Source of the DNA: Mesorhizobium sp. M2D.F.Ca.ET.226.01.1.1
GTDB taxonomy: Bacteria; Pseudomonadota; Alphaproteobacteria; Rhizobiales; Rhizobiaceae
Assembly (NCBI RefSeq): GCF_004022705.2
Contig: NZ_RZOY02000014.1
Span: 1 to 64,000 of the forward strand
DNA: 64,000 nucleotides
Reading direction: 5' to 3'
The notes under the pieces are model-generated. The model searched no databases, was not told the DNA's origin, and saw only the letters and a program-made list of their open reading frames with translations. Both the position numbers and the translations under genes were made by a program. Positions within the stretch are counted from its first letter, which is position 1. Every line of letters begins with the position of its first letter. Below are positions 57,314 through 64,000 of the stretch, piece after piece.

Positions 57314-59254
57314 TTACCGGACTGCTTTTCGGATCCGCTCGGTCAGGGTTTGTTCGACGTCGAAATAGCCTTCCCACGCGTCGTCGGACTGCCGAGCTCG
57401 CGCAGCGGACGCGTAGACGTCAAAGGCGCTGGCGCTTTTGAAGGCCGGCAATTCATCCCAGGTGACGGGTACGGCACAGGACGCTCCAGACCGGGCTCGG
57501 GTCGACCAGGGACATATTGCCGTGGCACCCTGGCCATTGCGCAGATAATCGAGGAACATACGGCCCTTGCGCCTCGCCTTGCTCATGTTCGCGACGAAGC
57601 GGGCCGGATCCGTGCGGGCCAGCAATTCGGCGAAGTCCTGGCAGAAGCTCTTGACCTCTTCCCAGTCGGCTTCGGGAACGAGTGGAACGACCACGTGAAC
57701 GCCTTTGCCTCCGGACAGCAGCGGCCAGGATTGAAGGCCGAGCGCTTCCAGAACGCCCCGGATGTCGAGGGCTGCCTGCTTGACGTCGTTGAAACCAAGG
57801 CCCTCGTCGGGATCGATATCGAAGATCATGCGATGCGGCAGTTTCGGCTGCTGGCGCAGGCTGCCCCACACGTGGAATTCCAGCACGTTCATTTGGACGC
57901 CGGCGATCAGCCCCGCCAGATCGTCGACCCAAAGGATGCGTCTTTCCTTGCCGGACATCTTCTCCAAATGGCCGTCGTGGATGGCCTTGGGCATGCCTGG
58001 CAGCTTGTGCTTCTGAAAAAAGGTCTGCCGCAGATCGCCATCAGTGTCGCGCACCAGTGACAGCGGCCGATCCTGGATATGCGGCAACATCTTCTCAACG
58101 ACCGCGGCGTAGTAGGCGGCGAGCGTAGCCTTTGTAACCTTGGTGCCGGGATACCTAACCTTGTCCGGATGCGTCAGCTTGACGCCGACCGCGACGGCGA
58201 CCTCCTTGCCGATCGCCGGATCGAGATTGGCGGCGCCAGGCGTCGCCGGTGTCTTCGGCATTTCCATCGCCACCTGATCGGCTCGCTTGTCTTCGCGCAT
58301 GCCCTGAAAGCTTGGATGTCGCAGGCTGCCATCTGGTGTGACCTCCGAATACGCAACCTCGGCAACAAGCTCGGGCTTGACCCATCTGGCTCGGCGCGCG
58401 ATGTCCCGCGGTACGGAGGCGAAGGCCGGCTTATCGAGGCGACGCTTCTCAAGTTGCTCGAGGATGTTCTTGCGCATCGGCTGGGTGAAGCCAGTGCCGA
58501 CGCGGCCACGATAGATCAGCTTGCCGTTCTCATAGGTACCCAAGATCAGCGATGCCATGCCGCGTCCGGTGTCGCTTGGGCGGTAACCGCCGACCACGAA
58601 CTCCTGTCGTCTTGTGCACTTGATCTTGAGCCAGGTGGGGGCGCGGTCGCCGACATACCGGCTGTCCGCGCGCTTGGCGATGACACCTTCGTGGCCGCCG
58701 GCGCACATGGTGTCGAAGACTTTCTTCCCATTGTCGGCGATATGACTGGAGAATTGCAGGCTGTCGCCGGGCTCCCGCTTGCCCAGAAGGACCTCAAGTC
58801 TTTCCTTGCGGTCGAGGAGTGGACGGTTCGACAGATCGTCGCCGTTCAATTCGAGCAGATCGAAGGCATAGAACTTGAGCGGCATGCCCGCGGCGATGCC
58901 GGTTTTCAGCATGGAGAAATTGCTGCGACCCTGGCTGTCGATGGCCACGATCTCGCCATCGATAAGCGCGGAGCCCTTGGTCAGCGACCTCAGCGGCGGC
59001 ACGATCACCTTGAACTGGCGGGTCCAGTCGTGGCCGTTGCGGGTATAGACCACGACCTCCGAGCCGGAGATCGCGGCCTGCGCGCGATAGCCATCGAACT
59101 TCATTTCGAAGAGCCAGTCGGCGCCCACCGGTATGTCGTCTGTCAGCGTGCAGAGCTGGAATGGGCGAAACTTGGGAAGCGCGTATGGAGGGATAGATTC
59201 CGAGTCCTTGCGCCGTGCGCGCTTCTTGCTGAGAGCGGCCTCTACGGCCGACAT
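57314..59254 (-). CDS. ligD: ATP-dependent DNA ligase LigD (ligase plus primase-polymerase domains)
   Basis: 646 residues. N-terminal ligase domain (about 30-330) with active Lys52 in EMKFDGYR and later LIDGEIVAID, EGVIAKRADS, WLKIKC; C-terminal LigD polymerase domain (about 355-640) with HPDKVRYPGTKVTK, MIFDIDPDEGLGF (metal Asp pair), SGGKGVHVVVPL. The 3'-phosphoesterase domain found in Pseudomonas-type LigD is absent. It repairs double-strand breaks by non-homologous end joining together with Ku, which is not in this window. It faces dinB tail to tail with a 12-bp gap. Confidence 0.93.
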   Translation of the reverse strand: MSAVEAALSKKRARRKDSESIPPYALPKFRPFQLCTLTDDIPVGADWLFEMKFDGYRAQAAISGSEVVVYTRNGHDWTRQFKVIVPPLRSLTKGSALIDGEIVAIDSQGRSNFSMLKTGIAAGMPLKFYAFDLLELNGDDLSNRPLLDRKERLEVLLGKREPGDSLQFSSHIADNGKKVFDTMCAGGHEGVIAKRADSRYVGDRAPTWLKIKCTRRQEFVVGGYRPSDTGRGMASLILGTYENGKLIYRGRVGTGFTQPMRKNILEQLEKRRLDKPAFASVPRDIARRARWVKPELVAEVAYSEVTPDGSLRHPSFQGMREDKRADQVAMEMPKTPATPGAANLDPAIGKEVAVAVGVKLTHPDKVRYPGTKVTKATLAAYYAAVVEKMLPHIQDRPLSLVRDTDGDLRQTFFQKHKLPGMPKAIHDGHLEKMSGKERRILWVDDLAGLIAGVQMNVLEFHVWGSLRQQPKLPHRMIFDIDPDEGLGFNDVKQAALDIRGVLEALGLQSWPLLSGGKGVHVVVPLVPEADWEEVKSFCQDFAELLARTDPARFVANMSKARRKGRMFLDYLRNGQGATAICPWSTRARSGASCAVPVTWDELPAFKSASAFDVYASAARARQSDDAWEGYFDVEQTLTERIRKAVR

Positions 59255-59385
59255 AGGGAACTCGCATACATTGTGCGATTCAATACTCTGACCTGAGATT
59301 CAGTTCCACTCCGCGCGTCTATCGATTGAACCGGAAGAGCCCGACCGCGTTGTTGGGAACTGCACGCAACCCCTTGGAGGAAGAA

Positions 59386-59568
59386 ATGGCCACTACTCAA
59401 ACAACTCGCGGACGTAGCCAGGACCGCGCGAAAGTCGCTGGTGGGCAGGATCATGAGGTGAAATACGAGGCGGGCAAGACTGGGGCCACCAAGGCTGGTG
59501 TCAAGTCGGCTGTGAAATCGGTCGGCAACAGTCGCAAGAAGGTCGAGGAAAAACTGGGCAAGAAGTGA
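59386..59568 (+). CDS. DUF3606 small basic protein
   Basis: 60 residues from ATG 59386 with a TTGGAGGAA site: MATTQTTRGRSQDRAKVAGG, then QDHEVKYEAGKTGATKAG and VGNSRKKVEEKLG. The end matches the DUF3606 pattern (small proteins, many next to DNA repair or stress genes in rhizobia). It is highly charged and lacks membrane segments. It lies 19 bp before xthA in the same direction, probably one operon. Function unknown. Confidence 0.8.
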   Translation: MATTQTTRGRSQDRAKVAGGQDHEVKYEAGKTGATKAGVKSAVKSVGNSRKKVEEKLGKK

Positions 59569-59587
59569 GCCTCGGCCGCGAGGACAG

Positions 59588-60364
59588 ATGGTCCGCATCG
59601 CCACCTTCAATGTGAACGGCGTCAATGGCCGGCTGCCCGTGCTCCTCAAATGGCTCAGGGCAAGGGACTACGACATCGTCTGCCTGCAGGAACTGAAAAC
59701 GTCGGACGAGAAGTTTCCAGCCGACGCGATCCGCGAGGCGGGATACGGCGCGGTCTGGCATGGCCAGAAATCCTACAATGGAGTGGCCATTCTATCTCGG
59801 GGAATGGACCCGGTGGAACGCCGGCGCGGTCTGCCGGGCGATCCTGATGATACGCACAGCCGCTACATCGAGGCCGACGTGGACGGGCTTGTTGTCGGCT
59901 GCCTTTACCTGCCGAATGGGAATCCAGCGCCTGGTCCCAAGTTCGACTATAAGCTACGCTGGTTCGACCGTCTGATCAGCCACGGCCAAGTCCTGCTCAA
60001 AGAGGGAGCACCAACTGTGCTGTGCGGAGACTACAATGTCGTTCCAACCCCAATTGACGCTGTGGTGCCGCGACGATGGCTAGGCGATGCGGTTTACTTC
60101 CCCGAGAGCCGGCGAGCCTATGCCGAGATGCTTGAGAATGGGTGGATCGATGCGGTTCGACGCATTCATCCGGAGAAGGGCGTCTACACCTACTGGAATT
60201 TCTCCTACGGCGGTGGCTACGATAGGAGCTCTGGCTTCCGAATGGACCATCTGCTCATTAATCCCTCAGTTTCCGACAGGCTCCGCAACTCCGGTGTGGA
60301 TGTCGAGTTGCGTGGTGAGGAAAAGCCGAGTGACCATGCGCCGGCTTGGATCGAACTTATCTAG
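59588..60364 (+). CDS. xthA: Exodeoxyribonuclease III (AP endonuclease, XthA/ExoA type)
   Basis: 258 residues, normal length. Endonuclease/exonuclease/phosphatase fold: RIATFNVNGVNGRLPVLLKW (Asn), CLQELKTSDEKFPA (metal Glu), GDYNVVPTPIDAVV (Asp-Asn pair), SGFRMDHLLIN and the final KPSDHAPAWIEL (Asp-His). It cuts abasic sites and trims 3' blocks. With ligD and the SOS polymerases it makes a DNA-repair cluster. Confidence 0.94.
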   Translation: MVRIATFNVNGVNGRLPVLLKWLRARDYDIVCLQELKTSDEKFPADAIREAGYGAVWHGQKSYNGVAILSRGMDPVERRRGLPGDPDDTHSRYIEADVDGLVVGCLYLPNGNPAPGPKFDYKLRWFDRLISHGQVLLKEGAPTVLCGDYNVVPTPIDAVVPRRWLGDAVYFPESRRAYAEMLENGWIDAVRRIHPEKGVYTYWNFSYGGGYDRSSGFRMDHLLINPSVSDRLRNSGVDVELRGEEKPSDHAPAWIELI

Positions 60365-60436
60365 CCCACGAGGCTGCGCGGGGTGCAAATAGCGCATTCC
60401 AGGCACCCCGAAGCTAACACCGGCTGAACTCATTAG

Positions 60437-60931
60437 TTGTTGTATGCTTGCACACGCCCAGGCAGGCATGAGGCCGCTTCATTGACAACGAGCGAAAGTA
60501 AAGAACTCCATTTCGACGATGTGGATAACAGACTCTACGGTAAGCTGCATGCTGCACGCCACGACTTGGCTGCTGCTCACAGCTACGGGCTGTTTATCTT
60601 AAAGAAGGGGTGGAATGGTCACCCGTATGGGCGCGCGTTCGGAGGGAGCAGGGGGTGGCCACAATTTCCCAAGGAGCTTCTGGATACCTACGACACAGCA
60701 GAAGCTGCGCTGCACATGAATGTCATTCGCCTGCGTCACCAAGTTTACGCTCATTCTGACTCCCAGAGCTACTATGTTCGACCCTGGCGATCCGACTACC
60801 ATAGCGATATCGAGCAGGTGCCGATCTTGGAGTTCGATGCGGCGAGTACCCAAACGCTGGTTACGATGTCCCAGAAGATGATGGCGGCCATTGGCACGGC
60901 GATGCATCAGATAAAGGCTCGGTATCCTTAG
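60437..60931 (+). CDS. HEPN-like protein of unknown function
   Basis: 164 residues from ATG 60437; an alternative TTG start at 60483 (LTTSESKELHFDD) would remove an unusual N-terminus. HMNVIRLRHQVYAHSDSQSY contains an R-x5-H pattern (RHQVYAH), the ribonuclease motif of HEPN-domain toxins and defence proteins. No antitoxin gene is obvious. It lies at the edge of the defence-like cluster, 108 bp before the ATPase gene. Other explanations (a plain helical protein) remain possible. Confidence 0.5.
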   Translation: MLYACTRPGRHEAASLTTSESKELHFDDVDNRLYGKLHAARHDLAAAHSYGLFILKKGWNGHPYGRAFGGSRGWPQFPKELLDTYDTAEAALHMNVIRLRHQVYAHSDSQSYYVRPWRSDYHSDIEQVPILEFDAASTQTLVTMSQKMMAAIGTAMHQIKARYP

Positions 60932-61038
60932 ATCGGTCACTGCGATGCAACCCCACGTCCGACATCCTTGCTGTCGACCCCAGTTGTAATCCTGCACCGA
61001 TCCATCTGATTCGCGGCTCATTTCGCCTGTCGCCTTCC

Positions 61039-62196
61039 ATGGCGAGATACTGGTATAGAATTTCTATTCGCGGGTTGGGGGGAGGGAGCGTGTTCTTTAC
61101 AGTATTGCCTGTCGGCGGGCGGCCGCCGAGCAAGGCTCGATCGCGAGCATTTCTAATCAGCGACAACTGGGACGATTGGTTCGCATTCTCGACCATGTAT
61201 TTCCTGACCTACATCGATGCCGATGGTGAGAGTCGGGACATCGGGTCCGTGAAAATCGGCCAAGTCGGGATGGAGAAACCTCAGCGGCGTCCCGACATTC
61301 CAGAGCGCTTCGAGGCCTTGGAGGAGCAATTTTTCTCTTTGGGCCAGGACGATACCTATTATGCCGCGCTGAACGAAATCGGGCCCGAGCTACGCGACCG
61401 AATCCTCGAAGGCCTCAGGGACCTCGCTTTCGATTCGGATCTTTTTGAGCGCGCGCTGCAGGAGCGTGTCACGGGACTATCGCTGCTTCGTTCCGTGTCG
61501 ACGCAGGCGGTGCGTGGGCAGTACCGCCGCATGGCACGTGGTGGGGCTCGCGTCACACCCTTCGAATTCTCATACAGGATGCCTCGCGATCGCAGGTCGA
61601 TTACGCAGCGGGTGGAATTGACGTTTGGGGTGTTTCCCGAAGTTCAGCCACCGACCAACATCCATGTCATCACGGGGCGGAACGGTGTGGGCAAGACCTA
61701 CCTGCTAAACTCGATGACAGAAGCGTTCTTGGATGACAACGATCGCGCAAAGGGGCGCTTCGTCGTCAGTCACGACGACGAAGACGCCGGCTCATTTACA
61801 GGGCTCGTGTCGGTCAGCTTCAGCGCGTTTGACGATTTCACTCCAATCAGCGTTCCGAGGGACAAGTCCTCTGGTCCGCAATACTCAACCCACTCCCCTG
61901 TCGTGTTGCAGGAGGTGCCAATGAGTTGCGTCTGGAAGATTCGACGCAACGGACGCACTGTCGTCGCCGAACGTCCAGAAATTGAGACCTTTGGTGAGAA
62001 CGTGGAAATTCTGACCCGCGAGGTCTTCGGCTTGGAGGTAACAGGGTCCGGCTTCCATAGGATGCTGCGAGATCAGGTGGCGGCGGGTGGCGACTTCGAT
62101 GAGATCGTCGAACACTTCGTCGGTCAACTTGGCCTCGAAGGCCAGGCGATCGTTCGAGGCCTTATCGCTGCACGCGACGCGAATGGCGATGACTGA
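61039..62196 (+). CDS. ABC-type ATPase of a Septu-like defence locus, with a large in-frame deletion
   Basis: 385 residues. Walker A GRNGVGKT at 213-220 (HVITGRNGVGKTYLLNSMTE), then VSVSFSAFDDF. At about residue 283 the sequence passes from KSSGPQY straight to THSPVVLQEVPMSCVWKIRR, the His-switch region that normally lies some 200 residues later. The ABC signature and Walker B are therefore missing although the frame is intact. In PtuA-type proteins this ATPase pairs with an HNH nuclease, which is encoded next. As it stands it should bind ATP poorly or not hydrolyse it. The next gene starts within its last codons. Confidence 0.72.
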   Translation: MARYWYRISIRGLGGGSVFFTVLPVGGRPPSKARSRAFLISDNWDDWFAFSTMYFLTYIDADGESRDIGSVKIGQVGMEKPQRRPDIPERFEALEEQFFSLGQDDTYYAALNEIGPELRDRILEGLRDLAFDSDLFERALQERVTGLSLLRSVSTQAVRGQYRRMARGGARVTPFEFSYRMPRDRRSITQRVELTFGVFPEVQPPTNIHVITGRNGVGKTYLLNSMTEAFLDDNDRAKGRFVVSHDDEDAGSFTGLVSVSFSAFDDFTPISVPRDKSSGPQYSTHSPVVLQEVPMSCVWKIRRNGRTVVAERPEIETFGENVEILTREVFGLEVTGSGFHRMLRDQVAAGGDFDEIVEHFVGQLGLEGQAIVRGLIAARDANGDD

Positions 62197-63047
62197 TGTG
62201 GAAATTGCCAAAGCCCGAACAAACGGCCGAAGATGTGTTCACCACGACGATCAGCAAGGTGGCAAATGAGGACCTCAAACAGCGCCTTGTGAGCGTAACC
62301 GCTGCAATCGTTGGCGCCTCGATCGAGTTCGATGACGCGGCCTCCAACAATGAGATCCACACCATTGCACCGAGTGCGAACATCGACGGTATTGTAACAG
62401 TCAAGGAAATGTCGAGGGTCTACACTGGCAGATTGGCCGCGAAGGGGGCCCCTGGCCGGACCGTCTATGATGAACTAATGGCCGCTCCGAAGCACGGCCG
62501 ATGCCCGCTCTGTGGCCAACACGTGGTCTCAACCCTCGATCACTATTTACCGAAAACTCAGTTTCCTGCGCTCGCGGTAGCCCCGTGGAACCTGATTCCG
62601 GCCTGTCATGACTGTAACAAGGCCAAGTCGGATGTCCGGCCATTGACGGCGAGCGAAGAGACTATCCATCCCTACTATGACGATATCGAAGGCGAGCCCT
62701 GGCTTGTCGCTGAAGTCGTCGAAGGTACGCCTGCGGCTCTGCGGTTCCTCGTTTCCCCACCAGCCGGCTGGAGCGAAATCTTGACCTCCCGGGTCCAGCG
62801 CCAGTTTAAGATGCTCAATCTGGCGAGCCGATATGCGGCAAAGGCCGCACAGGAACTTACCGAACTAAGCGATCTGATGAACACAAACTATGCAGATGGC
62901 GGCGCGGACGATGTGCGCTCACTTCTGCAGAGCACGGCGAACAGCTGTCGGCTGGTAAATGTGAATGGTTGGCGGACGGCCTCCTACCAGGCGTTGGCCG
63001 ACAGTGACTGGTATTGCCGAGGCGGCTTCGCGGCGGGTGTAGCATGA
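62196..63047 (+). CDS. HNH endonuclease, PtuB-like
   Basis: 283 residues starting at ATG 62196, which shares one base with the preceding stop. The nuclease domain has CPLCGQHVVSTLDHYLPKTQ FPALAVAP then NLIPACHDCNKAKSD: two CxxC zinc pairs, DH and the Asn-Asn block of HNH enzymes. The distances match the PtuB nuclease of Septu systems. It probably cuts DNA when released or activated by the ATPase. Its stop overlaps the next ATG (ATGA), so three genes are coupled. Confidence 0.82.
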   Translation: MWKLPKPEQTAEDVFTTTISKVANEDLKQRLVSVTAAIVGASIEFDDAASNNEIHTIAPSANIDGIVTVKEMSRVYTGRLAAKGAPGRTVYDELMAAPKHGRCPLCGQHVVSTLDHYLPKTQFPALAVAPWNLIPACHDCNKAKSDVRPLTASEETIHPYYDDIEGEPWLVAEVVEGTPAALRFLVSPPAGWSEILTSRVQRQFKMLNLASRYAAKAAQELTELSDLMNTNYADGGADDVRSLLQSTANSCRLVNVNGWRTASYQALADSDWYCRGGFAAGVA

Positions 63048-64000
63048 GGAGGATTATAAACGGGGTCGTGTACGATACCGAAACCTCCGAGCGATTAGCC
63101 CGAGGCGACCACGGCGACGACAGGTCGGATGCCTCCTGGACGCTTTACCGGACACCAAGCGGCGTGTTCTTTGAGCTGCTGGCAGGTCATGATGGTGTGT
63201 TGGAGGGGTTCTTCCCCCTGACGGACCTGGAGGCGCGAAAGTTCCTAGAGCGCCATGCCAATGATCGGGTCGAGCAGTATTTCGGGCCCGCTCGCGAGGC
63301 GACGCGCTCGCTGTTTTCGCGCCGGACGATTATTGCGGCGGCTGACGTTCTGGAGAACCTGACGCAGGCTGAAATCAGTGCGCTGCTCACCGACTTTGGG
63401 CCCAGCGTTTACGAGAATATCGGAGGTGGTAGCGCAAAAGCACGGATGGTTGAACTGAAGCAGTTCATCGATAGAAATCCGAGACATCCCGTTGACGATG
63501 GACTACTTGAAAACGCGCTGGTTGAACGCGCGGCTGCGCGTCTTCCCGCCGTCAAGCCAGTATATGAATGGTCGAAGCCGACCGTTGAGAAGCCCGAGTT
63601 TCAAAGGCTCCGCTACGGACTGGAGCAAGACGGGTTCACAGTATCGGATGGCATTCTCCGGCGCAGCCTTCCCACGGACATTGGGCTCCCGCAAACCGAT
63701 TCCGAGTTGCTGTTGCTTCTAAAGCAGCATCGGTTTGAGGTGTCGCGTGGTCACCTTGTTCAGGCACGGGATGCTCACGCCCGGGGAAATTGGGCGTCCG
63801 CAAACGCTGCTGTCGAATTGTGTAAGTTCGTTTGTGCTTGGGGGCCAAACGGGAAGCGATGCATACCCAAACTGAAGCAACCGCTGTCCTGTGCCGGTTT
63901 TGCGTACGGCGTCCGCCACAGCCGGCCAAACGAAGTGCGCCTTGGGCGCCGCAAAGGCGCTGACGGAAATGATGTAGTCAAAAGAATGCATGCCGCGACA
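63044..64000 (+). CDS. Third gene of the defence-like locus, abortive-infection C-terminal-like, partial
   Basis: ATG 63044 overlaps the HNH stop. The frame stays open to the window end (at least 318 codons). The start MRRIINGVVYDTETSERLAR resembles a small N-terminal domain seen in phage-related proteins. Middle: RTIIAAADVLENLTQAEISA LLTDFG. Then EFQRLRYGLEQDGFTVSDGI LRRSLP and SRGHLVQARDAHARGNWASA NAAV, resembling the abortive-infection C-terminal domain. After about 63810 the residues (CKFVCAWGPNGKRC) look unlike coding sequence, so a frameshift or insertion is likely there. The true end is outside the window. Confidence 0.6.
   Translation, partial: MRRIINGVVYDTETSERLARGDHGDDRSDASWTLYRTPSGVFFELLAGHDGVLEGFFPLTDLEARKFLERHANDRVEQYFGPAREATRSLFSRRTIIAAADVLENLTQAEISALLTDFGPSVYENIGGGSAKARMVELKQFIDRNPRHPVDDGLLENALVERAAARLPAVKPVYEWSKPTVEKPEFQRLRYGLEQDGFTVSDGILRRSLPTDIGLPQTDSELLLLLKQHRFEVSRGHLVQARDAHARGNWASANAAVELCKFVCAWGPNGKRCIPKLKQPLSCAGFAYGVRHSRPNEVRLGRRKGADGNDVVKRMHAAT

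Noticed and set aside
58079-59296. 405-codon open frame on the plus strand
   Set aside because: Antisense to ligD, whose motifs span the whole region.
63719-63991. 90-codon minus-strand frame at the right edge
   Set aside because: It lies across the end of a plus-strand gene of a coupled operon; no motif recognised. Kept only as a hint that this stretch may be an insertion boundary.
1-64000. CRISPR arrays, rRNA or tRNA genes
   Set aside because: No regularly spaced repeats and no RNA gene signatures were seen anywhere in the window.

Overview
The window looks like accessory DNA from a GC-rich alphaproteobacterium of the order Rhizobiales (Mesorhizobium-like), probably a genomic island, an integrative element or a plasmid segment. 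Support: an Omp25/RopA-type porin, an alphaproteobacterial LexA box (GAAC-N7-GAAC on the minus strand), an imuA-imuB-dnaE2 cassette, and a rhizobial-type mobilisation block (ArdC-like, DUF2958, ParB-like, DUF736, TraF, relaxase). I saw no rRNA, tRNA or CRISPR array. Genus assignment is inference.

Bases 1-38400 are a catabolic and transport mosaic heavily broken by insertion sequences. Intact genes: a DoeB-like deacylase (423-1415), hydantoinase/oxoprolinase subunits hyuA-hyuB with a LysR regulator (3255-8070), a five-gene dipeptide/oligopeptide ABC operon (12081-17678), an S9A oligopeptidase (18869-20983), IclR and TetR regulators, an M24 creatinase/ectoine-hydrolase-like protein (26753-27919), an M20 amidohydrolase (33980-35143), methylaspartate ammonia-lyase (35480-36733) and a CaiB-type CoA-transferase (36749-38077). 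Between them lie remnants: IS256, IS21, IS110, IS5 and serine-recombinase fragments; pieces of citE, an amidase, a PotC-like permease and a TRAP binding protein; two decayed hyu sets; and two stubs of the DoeB-like gene. The common theme is uptake and hydrolysis of peptides, cyclic amides and N-acyl amino acids, with a possible mesaconate branch. One IS66 element (8731-11575) is intact at both ends, with an 8-bp target duplication inside an older IS110 copy.

Bases 38600-41300 hold an HTH protein and a porin, preceded by two related leader regions. Bases 41350-50740 are a mobilisation/antirestriction module: ardC-like, a small possibly frameshifted ORF, DUF2958, ParB-like, DUF736, an AlpA-like HTH, traF signal peptidase, lytic transglycosylase, a VirD2-like relaxase, then a coupled short ORF and an AbiV-like protein. 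No type IV secretion genes follow.

Bases 50760-60364 are an SOS/mutagenesis and end-joining block. dnaE2 and imuB are broken by frameshifts (imuB also by an internal deletion) and imuA is intact; opposite them lies dinB, with one LexA box in the shared promoter. ligD (ligase plus polymerase domains), a DUF3606 protein and an xthA-type exonuclease follow.

Bases 60437-64000 look like a phage-defence locus: a HEPN-like protein, an ABC-type ATPase that has lost its central region, a PtuB/HNH-like nuclease and a third protein with an abortive-infection-like C-terminal segment that runs off the window.
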